Shown in pieces: positions 1 to 10,808 of a stretch of DNA of 64,000 bases (position 1 is its first letter; every line of letters begins with the position of its first letter). The stretch covers positions 7,626,001 through 7,690,000 of the forward strand of contig OX621256.1 in the NCBI GenBank assembly GCA_951640165.1, in the 5' to 3' direction. The notes under the pieces are model-generated. The model was not told where the DNA came from and did not search any database. It saw only the letters and a list, made by a program, of their open reading frames with translations. This stretch comes from Pseudoips prasinana (Eukaryota; Arthropoda; Insecta; Lepidoptera; Nolidae). The translations under genes and the position numbers were made by a program.

Positions 1-240
1 ATAAATGAATCCCCGTGTCTTGACTTTCATCATTAGCTTGATTTTGTCCACATCAGGACATAGGCCTCTCCAAAGGTTATTACGAATTATATTATTATGC
101 CGTGTGATACCACACGGGCTCAGAAATCATAACAAGACCCCACCCCATACCATCCAAGTTGTCGTCTCACACAACTGTCCTAATGGGTTATAATTAATGA
201 ATTTTATATCGAACAACAATACAGATCCATAATTTGTTAG
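1..240. other. unassigned sequence at left edge
   Basis: I recognise no gene here. A short open frame (5-193) lacks any domain or codon signature I know and is probably chance or repeat-derived. Confidence 0.4.
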
Positions 241-835
241 TAAAATGACTTATGAACTATGACAGTCAGGAAATAGAAAATGCTCCTTTCTCTGGAACAC
301 ACACAATAGCGCGGCTCCCTCGCTACTCGATCACACCACTCTTTCCACCGCTTAGAAGGACTGTATTAGGTGCTAATTCTCCTTGTTCCAGATTATGTAA
401 GACTATTAATGGTTGCAGCGATCAAATTGATCTTCATTTCGATAGCCTAGCTAAAATTAAAGCAACAATTAGTGGGTTACCTGATCTGGATCAGTAATTT
501 AACTAAATTTGGTGCAATTATAAGTGATTATAAGTTAAAACACTTAAATTGGACTCACATTGCAATGATTTTATTTTCTTTATGTACTTAATTTTATTAT
601 TTTAGCTTTCTAACATCAACACACTTGTCTTGTTATTTTAAATGCGGTGTTTACCTTTAAGTAATTACTACGCTATTACTTGTATTATTGCATGAAAATG
701 GTGTATATTTTTAGTGTAAGTAATTGTTGGTGAACCTAAATAAATAAATAAAAAAAAAAATACGTCCCGCACAACTTCCATTGAGACCCACCGCCCAGGC
801 CGAAATTCGGGCAGGAAGATACACAGGCGAGCTTA
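240..835 (+). repeat. tRNA-type SINE (family S4) split by a LINE insertion
   Basis: Bases 255-305 match the middle of the full S4 SINE at 61438-61815 (the 'GAATAGAAAGTGCTCCT' region followed by a CACACA stretch). Bases 765-830 match its 3' part ('CCGAAATTCGG'). The intervening segment is a LINE 3' end with an A-rich tail, so the LINE was inserted into an older SINE. Both halves are diverged. Confidence 0.55.
308..762 (+). mobile_element. LINE (non-LTR retrotransposon) 3' terminal fragment
   Basis: The frame ending at 497 has the look of a LINE ORF2 C-terminus (a basic 'PPLRRTVLGANSPCSRLC' stretch, then a short acidic end). It is followed by about 240 bp of AT-rich 3' UTR and an AAATAAATAAATAAAAA-type tail at 738-760. 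No reverse-transcriptase core remains, so the copy is strongly 5'-truncated. The clade is uncertain; CR1/jockey-like is a guess. Confidence 0.5.
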
Positions 836-1094
836 ACTCAAATATGAGCTCTCTTCCAACAATCCTTTGTCAAACCACTTACTCACCTCTAGTCTACTGA
901 AATTCTAATGGAAATATATAATTCAATTTCCTTATTTATTTACAATTAAAATCATAAAACCACAACATTATTAATATAATATTTGTTTTCGGAATTGAAT
1001 CGGCTATTGTTTCTTAATGAATACCTAAGTATGAGGAAAAACGAGTCTTGTATAAAGAGAAATTCCCAGTATGCGTGTTAAAATAAATAAATAA
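836..1094. other. no recognisable feature
   Basis: AT-rich non-coding sequence. I see no gene or familiar repeat. Confidence 0.4.
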
Positions 1095-1330
1095 TAATAA
1101 AATAAAACAGCTTTTTACTCACGTAGACTTAAAAAAGCGCTTGTAAATAGTCAGAACATGGTTGTAGTAATACAGTTATTATTTCTAGTTACTTATTACA
1201 GATGTTTAGGTACACGGAATGTTAAAACATTTATACAATTTATTTTATAATAGTGATATTTAGCTAGCTTGTATTAAGTTATTGTCAAGGAGATTATGTT
1301 TAGGTTTAATTATTGTCGGGTAATGTTGTC
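1095..1330 (+). repeat. dispersed repeat LT1 (LINE-tail-like)
   Basis: It starts with an AAATAAATAAATAATAATAAAATAAAA stretch and 'CACGTAGACTTAAAAAAGCG', then conserved blocks such as 'TAGGTACACGGA' and 'AAGTTATTGTCAAGGAGAT'. Related copies lie at 31655-31840 (-), 37275-37540, 46425-46690 and 60440-60925. Probably a LINE 3' region; no coding part is recognised. Confidence 0.6.
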
Positions 1331-1334
1331 AGGG

Positions 1335-1755
1335 TTATATATCCTACTAATATTATAAAGGCGAAAGTTTGTGACTATGTGAGTGTGTATGTTTGTTACT
1401 TTTTCACGTCTAAATGGCTGTAGCGATTTTTGTAAAATTTGGTATGGAGTTAGATGATACCCTGGATTAACACATCTATATATATAAAAATCAATGCCAA
1501 TTTTAGTTGTAATGTTATAACTCAACAACGCCTTTACCGATTTGGTTAATTTTGGTTTTGAATTATTCGTGGAAGTCCAGGGAAGGTTTGTACGTAGAGA
1601 AAATTTAAAAAAAGTCTTGAAAAAGTGTAAAACTCCCATATACAAACAATATGTACTAATACTTAAAAGCGTAGCGAAGCACGTATCGGGGCGCTAGTAG
1701 GCTATAATTTATAACGTTCAATGCGTGTAAAACCGCGGGGCACAGCTAGGTAGTT
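1335..1755 (-). repeat. nested RTE-like LINE 3' tails
   Basis: An outer element ending 'AAACCGCGGGGCACAGCTAG' on the + strand (1337-1482 plus about 1698-1755) is interrupted by a second tail (about 1485-1697) related to the one at 31408-31640. Both share the 'cacgtctaaa..gctgtagcgat' and 'AAAGGCGAAAGTTTG' style of lepidopteran RTE 3' ends. Assignment to RTE is from familiarity with these tails, not from coding sequence. Confidence 0.5.
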
Positions 1756-1779
1756 TACTATATATACAACTTTTTCGTG

Positions 1780-2000
1780 TGGTTTCCGGCCCACACCATC
1801 CCGTGGGGCTCGTAAAACACGCCTAAGGGATACATCAGGTAGTCGGGCAGCAGCGCCACCTGTGTACTAGCTGCCACTGACACTGCGGTCGCCAACTCGC
1901 ATGCCAAGCGCGGTGACTATGGCAAACCCCTCCAAATGATAACGTTATAGAAGCCTTTGAGGGAGGACTATGCTCAGCAGTGGACGATTTTAGCCTTATG
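1780..2000 (+). repeat. dispersed repeat D
   Basis: Contains 'ATCCCGTGGGGCTCGTA', 'TGCGGTCGCCAACTCGCATG' and 'CAGCAGTGGACGATTTT'. The same order of blocks recurs at 12985-13230 (-), 13340-13580, 31008-31235 (-), 39505-39680, 44960-45117 and 45815-45925. Confidence 0.6.
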
Positions 2001-2138
2001 ATGAAAATGGAATATTGGTTTGTTTTTTTATTTTTTGATAAATTCATGTTTATTTATGTCATTAGTCATGAACCAGGTAACATACGTTAGAAAGGCAACG
2101 TGTCAGCGGACAGACATTACCAAATAGACCAGGAAAGT

Positions 2139-3396
2139 ACGCGGTGACACTGAAAGTACTTAGAAAATCAAAAACTGAACAAACTAGCTTGTTATTTTTT
2201 TATTATATCTTTTCAAAATAGTGACCATTTACATCAATACATCGCTGCATCCGTTAGAACGACTGAGAAAAGCACGTCCTTAGGGGTCTCTTCGACAGCA
2301 TTTTGAAACGCAGCCACTGCTTCCTTGGCGTTTTTAAAACGTTTCCTTGAAGTTTTTCTTTTATTTTCGGAAAATAATAATAATTGCAAGGTGCTAGGTC
2401 GGAGCTATAGAGCGGATGACCCAGTAATTCCACATTTGACGTCGTCAAGTAGTCGATTGTTTGCTTGGCGGTGCGCGACGAAGCGTTGTCGTGGTGAAGG
2501 AGAATTCTTCTGCGAGGTCGTTTCTCCCGAGCTTTTTCTAAGACAAATGGCAACGTTCTGCAGTAACTCTTATGATCCTCTTAAACAATTGACGTATTTG
2601 ACTCCTGTCCTTCGGAAGAACGAGGCCACCATCTTTTTTCCCCACGCATCGACCTCTTTTCACAATTGGCAATTCCTCGGGAGGAAACACCCAGACAGCA
2701 GACTGTCTCTTAGTTTCGGAATCATAACAATAAATCCAGCTTTCGTCACCCGTAAGAATGTCGAACACAGCATTTGAGTCACCTCCGATAAATCTTTGAA
2801 CCATTTCACGACACCAATTAACACGACCGAGTTTTTGGGCCTCTGTCAAATTATGAGGTATCCACCTGGCACAAAGCTTCCTGACCGCTAAATTTTCATG
2901 AAGGATTTTGTGCACTTGACTCATACCGATGACTAAGCTTGTCCGATTCTGCTGATAAGTCACTCTTTTGTCAGTCTCTATCATAGGCCGCACAACACTG
3001 ATGTAATCTTCAGTCGTCGCCGTAGAATGCCGTCCTTCACGCAGAGCATCGGTGAGATAGTGCGACCACGTCTAAACTCATTAAACCAGTTGTAAACAGT
3101 GGCACGAGATGGGGCGTCATTGTAAAAGGCCAATCGAAGTCTATCATAACTTTATTGTTGATTTAAATGACATGGAAAGTCATAAAAAATCAGTGCAAAT
3201 TTTCTTGCGTTAAATTCTTGTTGATGTGACACAGACAATTTTCAATTTGCCGCCAAATCGTAAACAAATGACAGATAAAATAAAATACATACACAATAAT
3301 ATTGGCAAAGAGTTCCATTTTCAAAATTTGAACTTCTTTTTGTATTATTTCTTTTACAAGTGGCCAGTTCTAAAAACTATCAGTGTCGCCTAGATA
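2139..3396 (-). mobile_element. decayed mariner (DD34D) transposon
   Basis: The outer ends are inverted repeats: 'GGTGACACTGAAAGTACTTA' at the left matches the complement of 'TATCAGTGTCGCC' at the right. The 1.26-kb length is normal for mariner. On the - strand a frame at 2993-2538 carries the first catalytic block ('TGDESWIYCYDSE'). A second, frame-shifted frame at 2553-2254 carries 'HHDNASSRTA' and 'YSSDLAPCNYYYFPKIKEKL', the last two aspartates of DD34D. The N-terminal helix-turn-helix part (3000-3170) is also broken. The coding sequence is a pseudogene. Confidence 0.85.
2254..3170 (-). pseudogene. mariner transposase pseudogene
   Basis: Encodes a cut-and-paste transposase of the Tc1/mariner superfamily, which acts in the nucleus on the terminal repeats of its own element. 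The D-D34D motifs are still recognisable in two frames that overlap at 2538-2553. At least one frameshift separates them, and the N-terminal part shows further loss of frame. Not expected to be functional. It lies about 0.6 kb upstream of the SIAH-like exon and has no visible link with it. Confidence 0.8.
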
Positions 3397-3424
3397 ATTT
3401 AGTGACAAAAGTGTATGAAAAACA

Positions 3425-3585
3425 CTTTGACTGCACGTGTGGCGCAGCGGTAACGTACTTGCATCGCTACTCCTTGTCTCGGGCTCTATTTCCACGCAAT
3501 TATTTTTACGAGCTATAAATAGTTATTCCGAGTCTGGATGTACGTTTTGTCCATCAATTATATGTTTGTAAAGTACCCCTTTTGC
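3425..3585 (+). repeat. tRNA-derived SINE, family S1 (degenerate)
   Basis: The head 'GTGTGGCGCAGCGGTAACG' and body 'GAGTCTGGATGTACGTTTTG' match the better copy at 51111-51290. The B box is decayed. Confidence 0.6.
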
Positions 3586-3694
3586 GGTTGCCAATTCGCA
3601 TGCCACTACGTCAAAATGGCAACGTTTTAGTAACCTTTGGGAGATGCCTAGATGTCCAGATGTGGACGAAATCAGGCAGCTGATTCAATGTCGC

Positions 3695-3925
3695 AGTGAA
3701 ACGGACCGGTGAGAGCTAGATGCTCGCGGTCAGTCCATAGATTGGTGACCGCCATAGTGGTTTAATTTCTGAGCGTGTCTTTGCTTCGGAGGGCACGTTA
3801 AGCTGTCGGTCCCGGTTGTAGTTATTAGACAACAGTCTGTAAGCCATGCCCGAGGCCTACTCGACGGCTTGAACAACTCTGACACTAGGGTAACCACTGC
3901 CCATTCGTTAAGTAAGTAATAACTT
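3695..3925 (+). repeat. 5S-rRNA-derived SINE
   Basis: The block 'GCGGTCAGTCCATAGATTGG' plus 'TGACC' resembles the internal promoter of 5S rRNA (GGTCAGTAC..GGATGGGTGACC). It is followed by a non-rRNA body ('GGGCACGTTAAGCTGTCGG') and the tail 'CTAGGGTAACCACTGCCCAT'. Other copies: 22014-22212, 32975-33090 (-), 34140-34365 and 59935-60130 (-). This copy ends about 35 bp upstream of the acceptor of the SIAH-like exon. Confidence 0.75.
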
Positions 3926-3960
3926 AATTTCTTCTTTTTTTTTAAAGCATCATTCTTCAG

Positions 3961-4118
3961 AAATAATCCAGGCCGATATCAACGAGTGGTGTGTGACGTA
4001 CACGCTGGGCAGCCTGTGCGCGCGGCTGTGGCTGTCGCGCGTCATAGAGTACCAGCACCAGCTGTACGTGCTCAGCGCCAGGTATGAGGACACCGACTGC
4101 TTCATGGCTACTCTATCG
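3961..4118 (+). CDS. penultimate exon of the SIAH-like gene (first copy, with acceptor)
   Basis: This is the only copy preceded by a pyrimidine-rich tract and AG acceptor (3930-3960). It has 158 nt: two bases completing a codon, then 52 codons ending in TCG before the strong donor gtaagtac. Confidence 0.65.
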
Positions 4119-6634
4119 GTAAGTACAACGAGTGGTGTGTGACGTACACGCTGGGCAGCCTGTGCGCGCGGCTGTGGCTGTCGCGCGTCATAGAGTACCA
4201 GCACCAGCTGTACGTGCTCAGCGCCAGGTATGAGGACACCGACTGCTTCATGGCTACTCTATCGGTAAGTACAACGAGTGGTGTGTGACGTACACGCTGG
4301 GCAGCCTGTGCGCGCGGCTGTGGCTGTCGCGCGTCATAGAGTACCAGCACCAGCTGTACGTGCTCAGCGCCAGGTATGAGGACACCGACTGCTTCATGGC
4401 TACTCTATCGGTAAGTACAACGAGTGGTGTGTGACGTACACGCTGGGCAGCCTGTGCGCGCGGCTGTGGCTGTCGCGCGTCATAGAGTACCAGCACCAGC
4501 TGTACGTGCTCAGCGCCAGGTATGAGGACACCGACTGCTTCATGGCTACTCTATCGGTAAGTACAACGAGTGGTGTGTGACGTACACGCTGGGCAGCCTG
4601 TGCGCGCGGCTGTGGCTGTCGCGCGTCATAGAGTACCAGCACCAGCTGTACGTGCTCAGCGCCAGGTATGAGGACACCGACTGCTTCATGGCTACTCTAT
4701 CGGTAAGTACAACGAGTGGTGTGTGACGTACACGCTGGGCAGCCTGTGCGCGCGGCTGTGGCTGTCGCGCGTCATAGAGTACCAGCACCAGCTGTACGTG
4801 CTCAGCGCCAGGTATGAGGACACCGACTGCTTCATGGCTACTCTATCGGTAAGTACAACGAGTGGTGTGTGACGTACACGCTGGGCAGCCTGTGCGCGCG
4901 GCTGTGGCTGTCGCGCGTCATAGAGTACCAGCACCAGCTGTACGTGCTCAGCGCCAGGTATGAGGACACCGACTGCTTCATGGCTACTCTATCGGTAAGT
5001 ACAACGAGTGGTGTGTGACGTACACGCTGGGCAGCCTGTGCGCGCGGCTGTGGCTGTCGCGCGTCATAGAGTACCAGCACCAGCTGTACGTGCTCAGCGC
5101 CAGGTATGAGGACACCGACTGCTTCATGGCTACTCTATCGGTAAGTACAACGAGTGGTGTGTGACGTACACGCTGGGCAGCCTGTGCGCGCGGCTGTGGC
5201 TGTCGCGCGTCATAGAGTACCAGCACCAGCTGTACGTGCTCAGCGCCAGGTATGAGGACACCGACTGCTTCATGGCTACTCTATCGGTAAGTACAACGAG
5301 TGGTGTGTGACGTACACGCTGGGCAGCCTGTGCGCGCGGCTGTGGCTGTCGCGCGTCATAGAGTACCAGCACCAGCTGTACGTGCTCAGCGCCAGGTATG
5401 AGGACACCGACTGCTTCATGGCTACTCTATCGGTAAGTACAACGAGTGGTGTGTGACGTACACGCTGGGCAGCCTGTGCGCGCGGCTGTGGCTGTCGCGC
5501 GTCATAGAGTACCAGCACCAGCTGTACGTGCTCAGCGCCAGGTATGAGGACACCGACTGCTTCATGGCTACTCTATCGGTAAGTACAACGAGTGGTGTGT
5601 GACGTACACGCTGGGCAGCCTGTGCGCGCGGCTGTGGCTGTCGCGCGTCATAGAGTACCAGCACCAGCTGTACGTGCTCAGCGCCAGGTATGAGGACACC
5701 GACTGCTTCATGGCTACTCTATCGGTAAGTACAACGAGTGGTGTGTGACGTACACGCTGGGCAGCCTGTGCGCGCGGCTGTGGCTGTCGCGCGTCATAGA
5801 GTACCAGCACCAGCTGTACGTGCTCAGCGCCAGGTATGAGGACACCGACTGCTTCATGGCTACTCTATCGGTAAGTACAACGAGTGGTGTGTGACGTACA
5901 CGCTGGGCAGCCTGTGCGCGCGGCTGTGGCTGTCGCGCGTCATAGAGTACCAGCACCAGCTGTACGTGCTCAGCGCCAGGTATGAGGACACCGACTGCTT
6001 CATGGCTACTCTATCGGTAAGTACAACGAGTGGTGTGTGACGTACACGCTGGGCAGCCTGTGCGCGCGGCTGTGGCTGTCGCGCGTCATAGAGTACCAGC
6101 ACCAGCTGTACGTGCTCAGCGCCAGGTATGAGGACACCGACTGCTTCATGGCTACTCTATCGGTAAGTACAACTCTACATAAAAAAATATTCACGTTTGT
6201 TAGTCCCACAAAAGCTCGAGAACTGTTGATGAACTTTCATTTACTCATTTTTAACCTTCATCTATTTGAACGCCGATCACGATCACCGGCAAACTTGCGC
6301 GGTAGCTATTAATTTGATAATTTATCTACAGATTCTGTCTTCAGAAGCCGATACCCCAAAGTCGGCTCAAATGACCATCTACAACAAAGTTACTGGAGAA
6401 CCTTTTACATGGGAAGGCGAAGTTCAACAAGTACCCCCTTCTTTACCTTACGAGGACTTCACCGATTGCTTCAAGCTGGAGATTTCTAAAATTGACTTGT
6501 TACCCAACAGTGCGAATATAAGACTATTGAACAGGGAACTTGTGGGAAAGTCACCGACGAAAGTAGTTGTCGGGCAACCGGAGTTAGACAATATTCACAT
6601 ATCCTTGCTGATCAAGTTGTTTGATACTGTGTGA
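3961..6634 (+). CDS. SIAH/seven-in-absentia-like protein, last two exons (partial gene)
   Basis: Only the C-terminal part of this gene lies in the window. The penultimate exon runs 3961-4118 (acceptor 'TTCTTCAG', donor TCG|gtaagt, starting with 2 bases of a split codon). The last exon runs 6332-6634 (acceptor 'TTTATCTACAG', phase 0, stop TGA). The joined frame of about 152 codons has the order seen in the TRAF-like fold of SIAH proteins: 'YQHQLYVLSARYEDTDCFMA', then a strand ending 'GEPFTWEGEV', then a hydrophobic C-terminal strand. In that family the domain binds substrates of a RING E3 ubiquitin ligase; the RING and zinc-finger exons would be upstream and are not seen here. The family call rests on visual similarity, so it could be another TRAF-fold protein. 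The feature that stands out is the 15-fold repetition of the penultimate exon, described separately. Reading past the first donor reaches a TGA within nine codons, so only the first copy's donor gives the full protein. A poly(A) signal is at 6711. Confidence 0.6.
3977..6170 (+). repeat. 15-copy 146-bp tandem array of an exon plus its 5' splice site
   Basis: Units start at AAC 3981, 4127, 4273 and so on to 6025, exactly 146 bp apart. Each has 138 bp of exon and the 8 intron bases gtaagtac. The copies look identical base for base. The junction explains the unit: the exon contains TATCAACGAG and the native intron GTACAACTCT, so 'CAAC' is a 4-bp microhomology at the breakpoint. After the last copy the true intron continues at 6171. 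Unit length is not a multiple of 3. Either a very recent biological expansion or an assembly artefact. Confidence 0.97.
6332..6634 (+). CDS. last exon of the SIAH-like gene
   Basis: The acceptor cag|ATTCTG is followed by 100 codons and TGA. Phase 0 matches the phase-0 donor at 4118, and equally every duplicated donor in the array. Confidence 0.7.
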   Translation: MLSSEADTPKSAQMTIYNKVTGEPFTWEGEVQQVPPSLPYEDFTDCFKLEISKIDLLPNSANIRLLNRELVGKSPTKVVVGQPELDNIHISLLIKLFDTV

Positions 6635-6710
6635 AGATTTGTGCCTTATTGTAAGGCTTATAATGCGAGATAAATAGTAAAACATACCCTCTATCATATA
6701 CTATGTATAA

Positions 6711-6716
6711 AATAAA
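6711..6716 (+). terminator. poly(A) signal of the SIAH-like gene
   Basis: AATAAA lies 77 bp after the stop codon. A second AATA-rich stretch precedes it. Confidence 0.6.
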
Positions 6717-6717
6717 T

Positions 6718-7180
6718 TAATAGACTGCATTCTAAAACACATGACCACAAGAAATAATAATAATGCGATTTGGTCACGAGCGAAATTAATTTTATGCATC
6801 ATTCTCTTCATGACAAAAAGGAACTTATTTAGAATAGTACTGAAATCTCATATATGTCTCTTTAGTTAATAGATTGCATTCTAAAACAAATTACCAAACT
6901 TAATAATGAGAATGCGGTTTGGTCACGAACGAAATGAATCTAATGCATCATTCTCTTCATGATATAATGAGCTTATCAAGGAAAATACTGAAATCACATA
7001 TTGGTCTGTTAACAAACTGCATGCTTAAACTGATGACCATACACGTAGAAAAATAAAATTACTTAGAATCGTCATTAGAAGAGAGAACTTGTTTTTAAAA
7101 AAGCTTAAATCATTTATCTGTAACTTGAGTTACCAAACTACATCCTAAAACAATCACACAGAAAGAATTATGATAATTCG
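6718..7180. repeat. diverged tandem repeat of about 155 bp
   Basis: 'TAGACTGCATTCTAAAACA' and 'GCGATTTGGTCACGAGCGAA' recur as 'TAGATTGCATTCTAAAACA' and 'GCGGTTTGGTCACGAACGAA' about 150 bp later. A third, more diverged copy starts near 7010 and possibly a fourth near 7130. AT-rich and non-coding. Confidence 0.75.
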
Positions 7181-7484
7181 GTTTTCTAGTTTAACAACTC
7201 ATTCGACGAATAAATGGGACAGAAACTGGTCTTTGTATTATTAATACAAAATTCACGAAAAAGACGAGAAGGTTATGTGACGAATAAGATTAAAAGCAGA
7301 AAAATATGTATTTATTAAATCTGTTCAGTATCTGTTAATGCAGAAAGGATGTATTTTTTATCTGGCTCTTATGGTCTATATTAGTTAATTCCCTTGATAA
7401 CATCACTAAAACGGAACGACTTCTACGTCCCGCACGGAACGAGATTTTGTGGATACGTCACAGCATTTTTGGTAATGATTTACC

Positions 7485-9120
7485 TGTCAATTTATTATAA
7501 TCATAAGACTTATTTATAATATTTATCTCGCCTCATTAGCCTTAAGTAGGTAGTTGAAGTGCCTTATTATCTGTTAAGTGTCAATAAACCCTTTGAAGGT
7601 AAAAATCTTAAATCTTAGATGGGATATTTTTACGCTATATTAAACTAAGGTCATTACGAAATAAGAATATATTGAGATATTCATGAGTAATATGTCAAAT
7701 ATTCTACTTTACATAGTACGACTTCAGTTTGTAAAAAGTACCTATACCACCATCTCCACGGAGACATACTAGACACAAAACTACAAATTGACATTGGCAA
7801 ATGGAACCACTTCTAAAAGAAGGGAATAAAAACCCCACAGTTGGTAAATATAAATGTACTATTAACCGAATACATAAGATTCAAAATGGTTTCAATTAAG
7901 TGGTTAATGTTATTTTGCTATTTCTTACCTTCGATGGGTATCACAAAACGAATACCCATATTAACATTTGCGTTTGAGATCCCCAAATCACCCAAATGAA
8001 TCTACCTTAAATGTGCAATACACAGCAATTTTTTATATCAATTGTACATGTCAATACTTTATAATCATAAGACTTATTTATAATATTTATCTCGCCTCAT
8101 TAGCCTTAAGTAGTTGAAGTGCCTTATTATCTGTTAAGTGTCATTAAACCATTTGTATATTTGTTGGTATATTTTTACGCTATATTATATTAAACTAAGG
8201 TCATTACGAAATAAGAATATATTGAGATATTCATGAGTAATATGTCAGATATTCTACTTTACATAGTACGACTTCAGTTTGTAAAAAGTACCTATACCAC
8301 CATCTTCACGGGGACATACTAGACACAAAACTACAAATTGACATTGGCAAATTGAACCACTTCTAAAAAAAGGGAATAAAAACCCCACAGTTGCTAAATT
8401 AAAATGTACTATTAACTGAAGACATAAGATTCAAAATGGTTTGTCAATTATGTGATCTATGTTATTTTGCTAATTCTTACCTTCGATGGGTATCAGAAAA
8501 CGAATGTCCACATTAACATATAAGTACGTTTGAGATCATTGCCCCCAAATAAATCTACCTAAAATGTGCAATACACAGCATTTTTTTATAACAATTGTAC
8601 CTGTCAATACTTTATAATTATAAGACTTATTTATAAATATTTATCTCGCCTCATTAGCCTTATGTAGTTGAAGTGCCTTATTATCTGTTAAGTGTCATTA
8701 AACCCTTAGATGATTTTTTAAGCTATATTATATTAAACTTAGGTCAATACGAAATAAGAATATTTTGAGATATTCATGAGTAATTGTCAAATATTCTACT
8801 TTACACAGTACGACCTCAGTTTGTATATGTTAGTACGAAAGTATACCATTTTTTTGTAAGAGACATTTTTAAACACAATATGAAGACTCGGTTCATATAA
8901 ATTTGAATCGATTTATCATCTGTATTGTGCTTGTGTTGCCCTTTAAAAGACTACTTAAATTTAATTGAACCACTTCTAAAATCAGCAAATAAAAACCCCA
9001 CAGCTGATAAATTAAAATATACTATTAATTAAGGACATAAGTTTCAAAATGGTTTGTCATTTAAGTTGTCTATGTTATTTTACTATTTCTTACCTTCAAT
9101 GGTATTAAAAGACTAATTTA
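7485..9120. repeat. three tandem units of about 550 bp
   Basis: The block 'TATCTCGCCTCATTAGCCTT' occurs near 7525, 8088 and 8644, each followed by the same ordered blocks: 'GCCTTATTATCTGTTAAGTG', 'AATATATTGAGATATTCATG' and an 'AAAAACCCCACAG' block. The third unit has an internal insertion (about 8830-8950). No reading frame is conserved. Confidence 0.85.
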
Positions 9121-9139
9121 TAGTGATTTCTATGCTATT

Positions 9140-10010
9140 TACGATAGGAATTCTTAAAGACTGGTCATATGTTAAGAAACTTATTTAAGATAAATAATTT
9201 TGTGGTAATGATCTCATAAAAACTTCAAGATACTGTTTATCTATAATAATGTAAAACTGTTTTTTTTTTTAATTTCCCGGTATTGCATATTTGACAATTA
9301 AGTAAATTTTCACAGATTGTCTTTGGAAGATCTGTCAAATTGCGAAAATATTTTTCAAATATGTTTTATTTGTGATTGGACAAATCATGTTACATTTGTT
9401 TGGTTCCTATAATTAAGTCTTCGTTCTGCTTCTGATGACTCTCCACTAATGGAGTATTTGATTTTGTTTCTTATCAGATGGAACTACCACTAATATATTA
9501 AGGAACTAATTATAAAGAAATAATTTATTGTTAATGATCTCATAAAGACTTCCTGAAGACTGAAATAATCTGTAAGAAATATTCCTGGAGTCATGTGAAA
9601 CTAAGGGACAATTTGTCCATGCTCATAAAACAGATAAATAACATCTCGGCCCGATTTTGTTTATTGAGAAATAATTTTGAATTTTGACAGATCTTATCTG
9701 TCAAAATTCTAAATTATTATATCTGTGGTGTGAAGATATAAGGAATAAATTTAGTTTGTTACCCGTAATTAAGTATTCTGCAATTGGTGCCATTCCAGTA
9801 TTAGAGGAACTTATTTGAGATAAAAATTTAGTGATAATGTCTATTAAAAAGTTTTTTTCTAAAGTAATATGAAACTAAGGACCAATATTTCTATCCACAG
9901 ATAAAACAATATAAGAATAAAAATATTTTTTGACAGATTCATTATATTTTATTTGTGGATCATTAAACTGCGGGTTATTTATTATGTTCTGTATAGTTGA
10001 GTCTTCTAGA
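9140..10010. repeat. degenerate tandem units of about 330 bp
   Basis: 'TAATGATCTCATAAAAACTT' near 9206 and 'TAATGATCTCATAAAGACTT' near 9532, with a weaker form near 9834, are embedded in similar flanks ('AGATAAATAATTTTGTGGTA', 'AAAGAAATAATTTATTGTTA'). An old local duplication series; non-coding. Confidence 0.6.
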
Positions 10011-10029
10011 ATCTCTTCTTATTCTATTG

Positions 10030-10240
10030 TAAGTGCATCATACACCATATATTCTTATATCTCACCAGATAAATAAAGTCATGTGATGAAATAGACTTGA
10101 AATAAACTTCCTAAAAATGCCAACTTCCTGTGAATGGGAAGTTGGCATTCATGAATCTATTGTCTATTATTTTTAAATATAACCGATATTTTGAGTTTCG
10201 GTGTAACACAGATTTAGTCTATTTCATCATATATGGTGCT
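10030..10240. repeat. palindromic element with central hairpin
   Basis: A perfect 13-bp stem (AATGCCAACTTCC and GGAAGTTGGCATT, about 10116-10150) sits between outer inverted arms 'GATGAAATAGACT' (about 10087) and 'AGTCTATTTCATCATATATG' (about 10217). It looks like a small foldback MITE. Confidence 0.65.
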
Positions 10241-10428
10241 TAAGGAGTCATTCAGTCAGATTCATATATATCGGACATATGCTGAAATTTACGGAATTCA
10301 TTCTTAAATCAGCTCCTTTAATTTGAGCATATATCCAATCTTTAAGACAGTAAATTCCTTAAATTTTATCACCTATATCCATTGCAGAAATTGAGAACTG
10401 ATTTTATGTATATTTTCTATGGAACAGT

Positions 10429-10552
10429 GGTACACACGGCTACATATCAAGCTACATATTTCCAGTATAAGCTGATCTCGCGTTGTATAGGATTTCCATA
10501 CAATGAGGGGTCAGATTATATTGGAAATGTATAGCTTGATATGTAGCCGTGC
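10429..10552. mobile_element. MITE with 'GGCTACATATCAAGCTA' terminal inverted repeats
   Basis: The left end 'GGTACACACGGCTACATATC' and right end 'GATATGTAGCCGTGCGTACC' are complementary, about 120 bp apart. A left-end fragment of the same family is at 57002-57060. Confidence 0.8.
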
Positions 10553-10808
10553 GTACCATTATTGTTTAATTAAACCGTGTCAGTTTAAACTGTTCAAAGT
10601 ACTTTTTTCCTTTGACTTTATTATTAAGAAAAATCGTGTGCCATAAAAAAATAAGATATTGTATACTTTTACATACATTTATATTTTAAGTTTAAGTATA
10701 GTTTTTTGCATAATATAAGCTGCCGTCTCAAAAATATTAAGGATTTCGGTACTTACATTAAGAATTGTCTCGTTTGAGTTGACTTGTAAAGATATGTAAG
10801 ACATATGT

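Noticed and set aside
2325..2777. 150-codon plus-strand frame over the mariner
   Set aside because: Antisense of the transposase; the D-D34D motifs are on the minus strand.
3950..6209. Series of 80-codon minus-strand frames repeated every 146 bp
   Set aside because: They are the antisense of the duplicated SIAH-like exon; the same frame recurs only because the DNA repeats, and each is cut by a stop after less than two units.
6266..6331. Frame upstream of the last SIAH-like exon (start near 6266)
   Set aside because: It is intron sequence; the acceptor at 6331 and phase agreement with the donor explain the coding start at 6332.
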